In this document: in pieces, positions 11,101 through 22,421 of the stretch | How positions within the stretch are numbered: position 1 is the first letter of the stretch | How the letters are laid out: each line of letters opens with the position of its first letter | Assembly (NCBI RefSeq): GCF_018873765.1 | Contig: NC_057919.1 | Coordinates: 67,636,984-67,700,983, forward strand | DNA: 64,000 nucleotides | Source of the DNA: Telopea speciosissima | Lineage: Eukaryota; Streptophyta; Magnoliopsida; Proteales; Proteaceae | Direction of reading: 5' to 3' | Translations under genes and position numbers: made by a program | The notes under the pieces: model-generated | Told to the model about the DNA's origin: nothing | Databases searched by the model: none | What the model saw: the letters and a program-made list of their open reading frames with translations, nothing else

Positions 11101-14100
11101 GATGCGGATGTGGTTTGGAAAAGCGAAACCGAGTGTAAATCCGAGCTTCACAGGGGCTCGGGACAATTTTAGTCAAGGTCGGATGCAGATGTGGTTTCAG
11201 AAAACTGAAACCGAGTGTAAATCCGACCTTCACAGGGGCTCAGGACAATTTTAGTCAAGGTCGGATGCGGATGTGGTTAAAGCGAAACCGAGTGTAAATC
11301 CGACCTTCACAGGGGCCTTCTCGGGAAGGTAATTTCAGGGTGGTTTCTTGCAGGTCTGAAACCACATGTAAACCCTCACACCTTCAGGTCCAAAATCCGA
11401 AGGATTTCCCTCCAAGGATCCCATTTTCAAGTGGTTTTAAAGCACAAGAACTTCTAGGAAACTCCATCCTAAGCTCATTAGGGTCCAACCTTAAATCTCT
11501 CAAATGGCAATGAGAACCCTTACATTAGAGCTCATAATGGAGTGAAATAACTCCACCATAGCTTGGGCTTTAATGCTCCATCGACTCCCTAGGTTCCAAG
11601 AGAGATCTAGGTCAATCTCTCCCATTACCCAACCCCTTTTAAAATCCAAAATAGAAGAAGGAAGAAGCTTCAATAGCTTACCTACCCCCAAGATGAGAGA
11701 GCTCCACGATTTATGGCCCAAGAGATGGGGTCTCCACCTTCCTCCAAGCCTCTTCACCTTCCTCTTCCTCTTTCTCTCCTCCACGATTTAGGGTAGAAGA
11801 GAATGATGAAGGAGAAGTAATGTTCTCTCTCTCCCTCATGGACTCATTTATAATAAATGGGTATTTGGGTACCTCTAGACAAATGGGTCATGAGGCCTAA
11901 TGGGTCAACCCATTAGTCCTATGTGGGTAAGTGGATGGAATAACCCATCATTGGGTCAATAGGTTAAATGGGCCTGCCCACAACCTTAATTAGGGAAAAG
12001 CCCATTCTTAGATGGGTTCATAAGAGATGGGTATAAGTCCCCAATGTACTTCCTAAAGGTACGCGGGACCCGAACTTAAATTATTCCCTTCTCTCATGAA
12101 ATAGCTCGAGCGGTTCAAGCCCGGACCCGCACTTCGAGGTTACCAAGGGAAGAATAATTAATAAGTCTTGAGGCTAGAACTTACTTTTCCCCTGTCATGG
12201 TTTATTACTCATGACCCCGAACAACTTCGCCACGGCAATGCTAAGCTCATCACCGAACAAATTATCCAACTGAGGTGACGGTCCAGGATGCTCTCTCCTG
12301 AACTCCTCGCTTCCCGGGCTGGTACTTGGAGGGTAGTCGACGAAGTCGCCGTCAATGAACTTTCCCCACTGGCGGTTGAGGAATCTTTCCTCCACAGGCA
12401 AACCCGTGCTGTGGTCAACGATTTTGTAGCTAGGTTTGACCATCATGGAGAACAGGTCACCAGCATACATGGCAGCGGTATCTACACGTCACGAGAAGAA
12501 ATGATATTTAATTATATCCCGGGGTACGGGTATAACAGATAGACTGACTCATGGGATTGCTAGCACAGGCTATATTCCCATACAAAGTTTTTTTTCTTCC
12601 TAACATCCAATTATTCCTCGAAGAATCAGGAGAAGTGACTCTTGGTGTGGTGGTGGCTGCTAGTGTAGTAAACCATTGGCATAAGTCCAAGTAGAGGTTG
12701 CTTTTTCAACTCCCCCCCCCCCCCCTCAATCAGTTATATAACATCCAATTATTCCTTCCTTGAAGAATCTGGGAAAGTGAATCTTGGCATAGTGGTGGTT
12801 GCTAGTGTAGTAGAGAGCGTTGGCATAAGTCTAAGGAGAGGTCTCGTTTTTTCAACTCTCCCCCCATTGGATGTATAACCATGGTTTTAGTGCACGGTAT
12901 CGGAACAGGTATCAGTCAATCTGGTAACTGATATAGCATCGGATCAGTATCAGCATGGATTGGCAGTATTGGACAAATTTACCACTGATTTTCCTTTAAA
13001 ATGGATTTTTTTTTAACCATTTTACTCCTTTGTTCATACCGTGTCACCGATACAATATCGGCATAGTATAGAGATCGGTCACTTGCAAAATCTATACTTA
13101 TCGCCCCATACGGATGATACGATATAGATATCTCAAACCATGCCTTGATCACCCTTACTTGAGTTGGGATGCCAACCCCTAGTAGCCCATGGACCCTCGA
13201 TATGTTCTGTCCCCCAAAAAAAAAAGATATTCTTGAAGAATCTCTTTCCGGTGGTGGGTCAAGAAACACTTTCTCTTCTTCAATATACCTCGTCATGGAA
13301 TTTGGGTTCTTGTGGATTAAAGAAGTAGAGATCCATCCCTACTTTCCAAAAACTAACCTTGAATTCATCCTTCTACTATGCATATTACATGACCAAGGAA
13401 TTTTTTAAATTACCATTTTATGAGTTAAATGTTTTAAATGAATTAATTGCCTATGATGATATTTACAATTACATATCCCATGTCACAAGTGTGCCATCGG
13501 AGATCCTTTTATGTTTCAACAAAATGAAATTATTTAGAAAATAATGATATAAATATATATAAATAATAACAATATAAATTTATCTAATTGCCACTTGAGT
13601 TGATGTTGATAAACCTATTTACCAGGTGATGATTTATTGTCACATGAAAAAATTGGTGAATCCATAATAGTGATAGATGCACCAAAATACTATTAGTTTC
13701 AGTAATTGTAAGTATGGTTTTATCTTGCAAAAAAATTGATTTTATCTTACAAAAAATTAATCTCACCCTCAAAATTCAATCGTGATATTATTATACATTC
13801 ATTCTTTAAGGGTGAATCTAGAAGTTTGTTTTGAAAATTAGGTCTGGATTTATATTTTGAAACCATAGGGATCAATAGGTCTATCGCAAGAAATTAGAGG
13901 ACGATATGTAGGAATAACTCTTAATTAACATTGTTTGGATGCCAAGAAAATAAAATTTGCAAAAAAATTTGAATTTGAAAAGAGATATAGACACATAAAT
14001 CAATCATTGCATCATCATGATTTTGTCTCATTTTTTTCTTGGCATCCAAATATAGCCAAGATTGATGAAAAGATTTGGGTGGTGGACAGGAAAACCCTAA

Positions 14101-15915
14101 AATGATCAACGAAAAGATTTGGCACTGGTGGACATGAGTGTACGTATCACCTTCTATTATTAAGACTAAGACACTGAGAGCGTTCAACGGTGCATTAACA
14201 TCATAATTGTATTATCATTAATTAATCAGTTAAATTAATAATACAAACAATGGAAAAAATCATTAATTAATTAAGGGCAGGGGATCACTACCAGGTCATG
14301 TGGACCTTGTGCCTAGACACAAGGAGAGTGAAATGACCAGTCCACCCCCATGAGCCCACCCTTGTTGGATGCCTGTTCGTATGTATACACTCCCAGTGGT
14401 CCCCATGCTAGAGTAGAGCCACATGACCTGACAGCTTTCTTTTTCCCATTATTTAATGGGCACAAGTTTTCGAAGATGCTAGAATGGGAAACCACACCAA
14501 TGAGAGGATGTGAGACAGATTCATTTAGTATGGGCCCACATTTTGTCTAAGGAGAGAGACTGTTAGTTTAAGCCTCATAGTTCATTATGTGAGAGGATGG
14601 GGATACCCACTTCTTGTCACAACGATCTTTTTCCCGTTAAAGGGAATTTCTTATTTGACACCACTTAAGATGATACAATTTGTAACCCTATATTTTTGTC
14701 TTATAATATCACACACTTTTTTTTTAAGGGTTTTTTTCTTATTGACACCCCCTTAAAGTGTTAAAACGATTTGTAACCTTATTTTTGTTATCTTTTTAGG
14801 ATTTTACACTTTTCTATCAATACAAAAAAAGGTATTATGCACTAATTTTTTCAATGAGGGTAATAATATAATTTCACTATATATCTGAAATATTTACTAG
14901 ATAATGACATATTTTGATAATGATATAATGATAAATCACAATCCTATTATACTCCCAACTTAAAGAACTTTAAAGAATAAAACGAAACACAATTAAGAGG
15001 TGTTTCTAAGATACATCCTTTTTTATAGAAGGTGTTGTACATAGAGGGAATCTCATTATATTGGGAATTTTGTCAAACAGGTGGTCGTTGATCGCTGGGC
15101 ACTTGCCAGGAAGAACAGACAACGAGATAAAGAACTACTGGAATTCTCACTTGAGTAGGAGAATCCATTGCTTCAGGAGACCCGGCAATGAAAGCCTACC
15201 ACCGATCCTCGTAGACTTAACCAATCTGGGTAGCGGAAGCAAGCGAAGAGGGGGTCGAACAGCCAGAGCCGCCATAAACAAGAAAACTACCAATACCATT
15301 ATCGCCAATTCCTACAACGCAGCAGCAATGACTTCGGTAGTGAAGGGAGCTGGGAATTCAGTTACTGACTGTGAAAGTAACATTGGAATGCTTCTTGCAT
15401 CCAATACATATCAACAGCAAAGCATGGGTATGAACCACCCATCATATGCATCAAGTGGCGGTGGTCAAGGGCTAGAGACTGCGGTACTAAGCAATAATGG
15501 GGGCACAATGGGCGAGATTAAGGTACCGGAGACAGATGACATTTTGATCACCTTTGGTGAGGTGATGGATGCTGTTGAACAGGGGAGAGAGGGTTGGACT
15601 GAGGCATTGGCCCTGGGTTTTACCCCAATTGTCACCACCACCACCACCACTGCGAGCGACGAGATAGAGAGTGGGGTTGCGAACTCAAATGGGGAGAGTG
15701 AGGACTGGTACTCTTCGTCTTCCAATAATATGAGCTGTTGTTTCGACGATCAGGACTGGGCTGACTGGGACTGGACTGCTGCAATTGTTGGCGGTGTTGT
15801 TGGAGCAGAGGATATTGATATTCACAGCAGGAACACTACTACTATTACTGCTTTTGATGCCACAAGTACTGGAATGCGGGCAGAAGAGGGAGAGGAGCTA
15901 CTGTCTTGGCTCTAG
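8160..15915 (+). CDS. MYB12: R2R3-MYB transcription factor, subgroup 7 (flavonol regulator, MYB11/12/111 type)
   Basis: Three exons, 8160-8292, 8655-8784 and 15081-15915, join in frame at GT-AG sites to give 365 residues. R2 occupies about residues 13-62 (Trp17, Trp37, Trp57) and R3 about 66-115 (Phe70, Trp89, Trp108). Both exon junctions are at the conserved R2R3-MYB positions. The N-terminus [17 protein letters not shown], the motif [14 protein letters not shown] (142-155, the SG7 GRTxRxxMK box) and the C-terminal LLSWL (361-365) are subgroup 7 signatures. Family members act in the nucleus and activate CHS, CHI, F3H and FLS. The R3 bHLH-binding signature is not satisfied (Met77, Ser84 and His95 replace Leu, Leu and Arg), which fits bHLH-independent action. 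The middle has Thr/Asn/Ala-rich stretches and the C-terminus is acidic. Oddity: intron 2 is 6296 bp. MYB12, MYB11 and MYB111 cannot be told apart from sequence alone. Confidence 0.93.
8293..8654 (+). other. MYB intron 1
   Basis: This 362-bp intron begins GTTAGA and ends GAAG. It carries a long T-rich run (about 8340-8427) and an A-rich run (about 8549-8578) around a middle that contains GGAAATTTATTGAATAAAA. This suggests a small retroposed insert, but no TSD was fixed. Confidence 0.7.
8896..9150. repeat. MITE-like repeat in MYB intron 2
   Basis: GC-rich block containing GCAGGGTGCCGGACAGAATC near 8932 and again GCAGGGTGCTGGACAGAATC near 9115. Complementary stretches (GTCCAGCACCCTG, CTCACCCCTGCCCG with CGAGCAGGGGTGAG) lie in between. 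Base composition is unlike the AT-rich flanks. It is a repeat of uncertain class. Confidence 0.45.
11003..11320. repeat. 82-bp tandem repeat, about 4 copies, within solo LTR
   Basis: GGTCGGATGC recurs at about 11014, 11096, 11177 and 11259. Each unit also has CTGAAACCGAGTGTAAATCC and TTCACAGGGGCTC. Units differ by a few substitutions and small deletions. Confidence 0.85.
12195..12470 (-). CDS. 91-residue ORF inside the solo LTR, unrecognised
   Basis: The ORF lies near the 5' end of the LTR in its own (minus) orientation. It has a more balanced, gene-like composition than the surrounding LTR: GEERF-like charged segments, [14 protein letters not shown] in the middle and a C-terminus ending VMSNKP. 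It starts at an ATG about 67 bp inside the LTR edge. I do not recognise a domain. It may be a captured host exon, an LTR-encoded small protein, or chance. Confidence 0.3.
   Translation of the reverse strand: MYAGDLFSMMVKPSYKIVDHSTGLPVEERFLNRQWGKFIDGDFVDYPPSTSPGSEEFRREHPGPSPQLDNLFGDELSIAVAKLFGVMSNKP
12541..12870. repeat. Direct repeat of about 140 bp, two copies, with a third at 9360-9480
   Basis: ACATCCAATTATTCC starts copies at about 12601 and 12740. Both continue through GAAGAATC, a GTGGTGGTGG/C run, GCTAGTGTAGTA and end in a C-rich tract. A diverged third copy (CTTGAAGAATCTCGAGAAGC) lies at about 9378, on the other side of the solo LTR. The LTR therefore probably landed inside an older tandem triplication. 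Confidence 0.65.
12880..13145. repeat. Dispersed repeat family (GGTATCGG type), copy 1
   Basis: Contains paired TATCGG/CCGATA motifs with a central run AAATGGATTTTTTTTTAACC. Related stretches occur at 39285-39440 and 49115-49300, each with a 'driver' of CCGATAC/GTATCGG and a central poly-A/T segment. The spacing suggests a short inverted-repeat element. Confidence 0.45.
13930..14055. repeat. Short TIR MITE in MYB intron 2
   Basis: TTTGGATGCCAAGAAAA at 13933 is the exact reverse complement of TTTTCTTGGCATCCAAA at 14033, giving 17-bp perfect terminal inverted repeats on an element of about 120 bp. Its interior resembles 4030-4115, which ends in the same TTCTTGGCATCCAAA. No open frame matters here. 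Confidence 0.65.
14056..15080. other. Remainder of MYB intron 2
   Basis: No gene. AGGTCATGTGG (14292) and CCACATGACCT (about 14420) form the arms of a possible 140-bp MITE. Two similar segments of about 105 bp at about 14640-14735 and 14735-14830 both contain TTCTTATTTGACACC or TTCTTATTGACACC and ATTTGTAACC, so they are a diverged tandem pair. The intron ends with GTCAAACAG before exon 3. Confidence 0.45.
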
Positions 15916-16533
15916 GAGGATTATGATGGTGGGGACTACTAGTGTGGAGGAGTGTGAGCAGCAACAGCAAGCTTTTGCTGCTTGGCTTCTATCTTGACAG
16001 GATTTGTTAAAGAAAAAATCCACTAACAAGTGACTCATGCTTGTCACCGACAAAACAGCATGACAGATTAATTGGACTTCATGCAATAGAAAATACAGGA
16101 TATTTTGGATAATCGAGATGTTATGCTTATTTAAATCATCTCATGCAAGTGATATTTTGCATATTCTATGCCATGTAGATGACAATTCATAAGCAAGCAT
16201 GGTAACACCAAGATTAATCTTCAATAAATAATTGAAAAAAGTTTCTCTGAGACTACAGTGTACTCTATGTTCAGAGACATTTGAATTTTTTTACTTATTT
16301 TATTTTAAGAGAGAAATAAATTAAATAATGAATGCGTCTGGACATAGCCTATGTTGTAGGTTCAGAGATCCCTTGCCCTAAATAACTAAATTGATCTTTT
16401 CCTCTGTAACCTACAACTTGTCTTGGTACATTGGGTTTTAGTGTGGTTTTGTCATCTCGACAGATATCTATCCTGAGATGTGAAGTGAATTATGACTGAG
16501 TTACGATACATTATTAGTCATGGATTTAGTTAT
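15916..16533 (+). other. MYB 3' flank with candidate poly(A) signal
   Basis: AATAAA at 16223-16228, 308 nt after the stop codon, is the nearest canonical signal. No further gene is seen before the TIR element at 16534. Confidence 0.45.
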
Positions 16534-17936
16534 GGCCAAAAGGTTGCAGCGCTCAAGCACTGCCATTCTAAAATAGTGCTAGCAGCGCAACATTTAATAC
16601 CAACCATTGATCTACTTCAAGGCTTATATGAGCTATTGATCTGGTAATAGTTAATCAGAGTCGTTCATTGGTTGCAACCGACTACTTGATGTTTCGATAA
16701 TACCCTCCCACCGTCTATTTGGATGAACCTTAGCTGTGACCTCCTACTCTTGTCTTTCTCCGTCAGAGGACAAATCGTTGCTCCAACATCGCACTTGCCG
16801 TTCTTTCCCTTTCCTAGTCAGGATTTTGGCTAGATACCCACCACTCGCAGTAGCCGCTGCAACCTACCACTGGCCTGCACCGTCTTTATTGTCTCAGTCA
16901 CCGCCTCAGCCATGGCCCGTCACCATTGAAGTAGAATTGCAGAGATTAGTCTGTCGCTCTCGAAAGGGAATCTAAACCGAGCCTTATCATCGCCACTTCT
17001 CATCATCATGGCAATGTTACTCTTTTGCTATTCGTCTCCTTCTCCTCCTCTTCTGCCGGTTGCAGCGGAACCAACGCGCAACATCTCTGTAGCCCCACAT
17101 ACGGTGATACCCAAACCAAAAGGCTCTCTAGTGCCTAATACTTCTTTAAAAAATTAACTAAAATCAAATCTAATTTTATTATTTTCCCCCTTTTTAATTA
17201 GTTTAAGAATCATTCCATTATGGTGATGCTGTAATGTTCCTTCCCTGGTTTATTTTGATATTGTTGTCGGTCTTACAATTAGATGGGTAGTGTTTCTTTC
17301 TCTCTTTTAGTGATGCCTTCAAAGATCAAGAAGTTAGGGTTTCAAATCAACTGCTGCAATTTGAATTTCGAACCTCTAAACTCAGGTTTATCAATCCTAA
17401 GATTGAACACTTCTGCAAAGGTTTAAGAAATTGATACTCACCAATGATTTTGGTCAGGTGACTCAGACCAAGTTTAAGGATTAGACGGTCCGAACAACAT
17501 CAACTGAACCACCAGGCGGGGAAGGGTACAGGGGGTGCGACATGTAATGCGAGATGGCTCGCGATTGGTGATCCGTTGGGATAGGTTTGCAAGTGAGGGA
17601 AGAAAGGGGGAGGATGGTGGGATGGGGTTGCGGGATAAGGCGCCGCAGGTAAGGTGTAGGGTAGAGCGGAACAGGGGGTCGTCACAGGGACAAGAGGGTG
17701 GAGCTGGGCGGAGGCGGTGGTGGGGTTGCAGAGGTGTTGTGCGATGGGGGATTGCGAGGCTAGGAATCATGGGAAAAATAACCGACTATTTCTGTAACAA
17801 CCAATAATAGTTGAATGAAAAATTAAATTTATCGACGATTTAGATTACGTACTATTAGATCAATGATTCATATTGACTGAAACTCTACCATCACTATTTT
17901 AGAATGGCAACGCTTAAGCGTTGCTACCACTCGCCC
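16534..17936. mobile_element. MULE-like element with 9-bp TSD
   Basis: A perfect 9-bp duplication TTTAGTTAT flanks the block (16525-16533 and 17937-17945). The left terminus GGCCAAAAGGTTGCAGCGCT aligns with the reverse complement of the right terminus GGGCGAGTGGTAGCAACGCT. Both continue into the identical stretch GCCATTCTAAAATAGTG, giving TIRs of about 49 bp. A 9-bp TSD with long TIRs indicates a Mutator-like element. The 1.4-kb interior has no transposase. It holds GC-rich stretches (about 16780-17000 and 17500-17760) that could be captured leader or coding sequence, but no domain is recognisable. Confidence 0.8.
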
Positions 17937-17945
17937 TTTAGTTAT

Positions 17946-18492
17946 TAATATCGTATTGACCGTATTATATCAATAGTCATTTTTGAAGTGCGGTGGGTAG
18001 TGCTTATTATGGGATGGATGTGCGTTAGGAAATCTGGTCTTGGCAGGAGGGGGTCGCATATTTCGAGACTCTTTTGGTACTCATCGGTACCCATCGAGGA
18101 AGCTTTTCTCACTTTTTGGGACATAATAAAACATTTTTTTTTTTTTTGCTGAATTTTCGGCCTTTTGCATTGGCTTATAGCTGGAAACAAGTAAACACAT
18201 TGAGTTCCTTTGGATTGAATGTGATTTAATAGCAATAATTCACTGTATTCGATAATTTACTATTCCGGTGGCTTTTGCGCTACAATGGAGATCATTAAAG
18301 GGTCTCTAGGAATCCATTGCTTGGTCCATTACACACACCTTTAGGGAAGCTAATTGTTTGACAAATATCTTGGCAAAGAAAACAGTGTTTGAGAGTTTGA
18401 TAAACTCTTGGGAGGAAGTTCCTGATTTAATTATGATTGAAACTCTTTAGGATATTCAAAGAAGACCACCTTTCAGGTTTATTAAAAAATTG
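17946..18492. other. Intergenic, nothing recognised
   Basis: AT-rich sequence with only short, unconvincing open frames. The 5 bases 18488-18492 (AATTG) are a possible target-site copy for the long LTR-like repeat that starts at 18493. Confidence 0.35.
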
Positions 18493-21306
18493 TGTTGGAG
18501 ATAAGGCAGTGGTGTTGTCAAAAATATCAGGATCAACAGACTCACAAATTGATAGTACAATGTTGATCAGTACAGGTAGCAGTGCGTAGGTGTCAATGCA
18601 GTGGTAGTGATGTGTACATGGGTGTACAGAGTGATTTGGCATTACTGATAGTGTAAGTGAGATGATAGAGCAGTGATTTACCAGCAGGCTGTGAATGGGC
18701 AACGTTATTAATGATGTGGTAGAGAAGATAGTGTTGGAATGGTGCATAAGTGATATGGCAGTGTACACAAATGTCAGACAATGTTTGGCAATGATTTTTT
18801 AGGCTATATAGAGGTTACATGGGTCTTGGTAATGATTGGAGAGGTCAGACAATACGTTGGGAGAACTGGAATGGTCAAGCAATAGTTTGGCAATGATACA
18901 GAGGTTTCCAGGCCTATATGGCAGCATGGGAACTTCATTGCAAGGTTATTTAGTATTTGGTAGCCTTCGTCAGCTTCGGGTGGAGGGCACATGCTCTCGA
19001 AATGAAGATTTCATAGGTTCATGTAATGGCATTAGGTTTGAATCTATTTCTAGAAATCTTAGTTGCAGAATTGAGCAGAGCTATCTACATTAGAAATTTA
19101 ATCCATTGAGTCACCTTTCCAACGCAACTGGAAGTGCATCATTTCAATATCAGATGAAGGAGTTATGGCAATTCTCGTATCGTCGTGCAGAAAAGAAGTT
19201 AAATGGAAGAGTTTTCTGGTTCTTACGGAGCATTATGTGAGTTTTTCTTGAGATTGTATATGGCGAGTTAAGGCCCTCCTCTTCACGAGCATGGTAGTGC
19301 AAACCGTGCAAACCGTGCAAAGAAATTCAATATATTGAGAAAGTTATGGCCTAGATACCCTTTCAGGTGTTCTAAGTGGATTGGTGCACTAAAAGGGGTG
19401 CTCTAATATACACCGAATTACATATTGTGCAGTTTGGATTCTGCCACTTTTAGGATTCCAAATCCAAGGCTGTCAGTAATGCACATTGAGGCATGATATA
19501 GAGACAAAATATATTCCCACGCATGGCTTCTGGTTCGTTAGTCAGAGAAGAATTTGTACGACGACACTATACCAAATTGTGGCTCACTTCGGTGTATCGC
19601 CAAGCGAAGGATGGAATCATAAGAGATTCGGTTTATTGAAATCTCATTTGTTCTGTGTCTGATGTTTATACGACACACACCCTTGAGATTCCATTTCCTT
19701 GGACGATGTTCACTCCACCTTTCGATGATAATCGATCCTGATCCGATGAATGCGATCAACCCCACCATATTGGATTCTAGACGGACATTGAATATTTGAG
19801 CCTCCAAAAGTCCACGCTTTAGTGTTTCATAGTGTGTGGTGCTTACATAGGCACTCAGATGCCATTTGGTTGGCCAAAGTCATCCTCATAAGTCGCTGAC
19901 GGACTCGACACAATCGAACAACCGAGAGATGACACACCTTTTGGATTTCAGATCCAATGATCTGTATTTGTGCTGACCAGTAGACCTTGTAGTCCCCTTC
20001 TACGATGTTGCCCTGGTACACCATACATAGTCCACAGATTCCGTTTGATAGGGCCATAGCTCACCTGCTTCTTGTCTGTAGCATCGCAGCGGAAAAGATT
20101 CTGATCACAATGTTCTGGTTCCAACCACCGGTTTAACCTCGGATCTAGGTAGCTCATTACAGTTCTGAATGTCACGAATAACCCCCTTAAATGATCGAAA
20201 TGCTCTGAAACTTCAAATGGGAATAACTTGCTCGTTCTAAGTTCGATTCAAGTGTGGTTTTTTGCTATCTTTTCCATTTAATGAGTAGAACGTCCCTATG
20301 CTGTTGTTCTGATATTATTGGGAGGTTTTACCCAAAGGAGAGGATAGATATTACATATGTATTGAATCACTCCAACAACTTCTTTTAGATGCATTGAAGC
20401 CATATATATTGATGTCCTAAGAAGGTTGATGTTGCCTATTGATGACTCTACAAGTGATTCTTGCCAAGAAAAGAGGGTTTTTGCAGGGAAGAGAACCAAA
20501 GCTGATGATGGATGCTTGAGGTTGATTAAGATCTTTTATTTTATTATTCTTGAAGCTCTCAAGACCATGTAAATGTTGAAATTGTGAATTGGGAGTGTGA
20601 GGATTGATTGTGCAATTTTGTGGAAGAAAAGACAACGAAGAGCAAGAAGAGAAGGAGAAGAGGGGAATTACAAGTTAATGTTGTAGACATCCATTATGGA
20701 CAATTCTGGAGATTGTGGGATTACTCCGGTAACGATAATCCAACTTTGCATTTTCCTATTTAGTTGTATTTTATATGTGGGTTAGGTGTCTGTAACACTG
20801 CCCATTTGATTGTTTGTACTGTAATTAATTAAGAGAATTTGCATGTGCAATTGTGCTATTTTGTAGGGCATTGGTATAAGCCCACTTTTATTGTATTTGA
20901 GATTTTCAATTGCATCTGGATACACAGACGTTGTAGTGGCTTCATTGTTGAGGCAGTGAAAACCTTGGGGTTGAAGCCCTTACTCTTGTACTATGAGAGT
21001 TGAAGCAGGTGTAGAAGTACATGGGCAGTTGCAATGGTCAAAACTGTGAGTTGCGTATTGAGTATAATAAGAAACTTTGGGTAGGGTATTACCTCATGGA
21101 TGTAGGCATATTATCGAACCACGTATATCCAGTGTCCTGTGTATGTGACTATTTATTATTGTGGATATTGGAGTATGTACGTATGCTGTAGGATGGGTGT
21201 ACACACCGGGTAGACCTTGCCATAAAGGTAGTTGATGTTTAAGCATGTGGTTTAGAGGCACCGTGTGTCACACTATTATGTATGTGAGTGTGACTATGTG
21301 TCCAGG

Positions 21307-21636
21307 TAAGGGTTCAAAATCAAACCGAAACCGTTTACCAAAACTGAATCGAACCATTTAAACCAAAACATGAAACCATTTAATAAATGATTCGATTGTG
21401 GTTTCAAAATTGAGGCTGTTTAGTTAAACAGTTTGAACCGAGCCGAACTGAACCGAATAAACCGTTTAACACTCTTAAATGTACATAAATGTGCCAAAAT
21501 CAAACAAAAATCGTTTACCGAACCGAACCGAACTGTTTAAAACCAAAACCGTTTAAGAACTGGTTCGGTACGGTTATGGTTTCAAAATTGAAATCGTTTA
21601 AGTAAATGGTTTGAACCGAACCGTTTAACACCCTTA
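21307..21636. mobile_element. hAT-like MITE, head-to-tail dimer
   Basis: The element starts TAAGGGTTCAAAATC, ends GTTTAACACCCTTA, and is flanked by TGTCCAGG (21299-21306) and TGTACAGG (21637-21644), an 8-bp TSD with 7 matches. Internally it is two monomers. The first ends TTTAACACTCTTA at 21477, then comes an 8-bp spacer AATGTACA (21478-21485), and the second starts TAAATGTGCCAAAATC at 21486. 8-bp TSDs and short TIRs fit hAT-derived MITEs. Each monomer is rich in AACCGTTTA/TAAACGGTT complementary words and could fold back. Confidence 0.75.
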
Positions 21637-22421
21637 TGTACAGGTGATTGGTAAACTTGGGGATTGCCCCAGCCAGTCAAGGATTGTGCTTGAGACATTG
21701 CAATTTTGCCTGAATCAGTATAGTTGGTGCCAGAATGAGACTGTGCATGTGTGAGGATGCAGTGAGAAGAATAGTATCAATCTTATGTATGTGTGAGACA
21801 GTGCTGGGAGTGTTTGAGTGATAGTGAGAAGAATAGTATCAATCTTATGTATGTGTGAGACAGTGTTGGGGGTGTTTGAGTGACAGTGACATCAGTTGAT
21901 AATAGAGTGGATAGTTAGTGCTGCAATCTAAGAAGAATTTTAAAATACACTGATTCACCCCTTCTTAGTGTCAGCTTGGAAATAAGGGTGTCAAAACAAA
22001 ATTGAAACCGTTTATTAAAATCGAACCAAACCGTTTAAACCGGAACCGACAGACCGTTAAAATAAATGATCCGGTTATGGTTTCTAAAATACCACCGTTT
22101 AGCTAAACGGTTCGGTTCGATTTTAACCGATTAATCCAATTACAACCGATTATAATCATACCATTTTAAAACTTAATACTAACCACTAACTCTACGTCTC
22201 CACTTCTTCAATAAACGTTTTCCTTTAATAAAAAAAAACTAATAACTAATTAGTAATTAGTAAATGGAAGGTAAACAGTTTTCTATCAAAAAAAGAAAAA
22301 GAAAAAACTGGGTACACCTTAAAGTCCTGAACGGCCTAACTTACCCAACAACAACAGGGAACAGTGTTCTTCATCCATTCCTTGCCTTGCGTCGTCGCCG
22401 TTTGTCATCTACACTCTACAC

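Larger units (their letters stand above)
9543..12537 (-). mobile_element. Solo LTR, 2995 bp, inside MYB intron 2
   Basis: The block begins TGTCACGCCCC and ends GGGTATAACA, and is flanked by a perfect 5-bp duplication GATAG (9538-9542 and 12538-12542). Read on the minus strand it begins TGTTATACCCGTACC and ends GGGGCGTGACA, a terminal pair I associate with plant Ty3/gypsy LTRs. No primer site, polypurine tract, gag/pol or second LTR is present, so a solo LTR left by LTR-LTR recombination is the simplest reading. It holds an 82-bp tandem repeat (about 11003-11320) and a 91-residue minus-strand ORF. It accounts for nearly half of intron 2. Confidence 0.75.
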
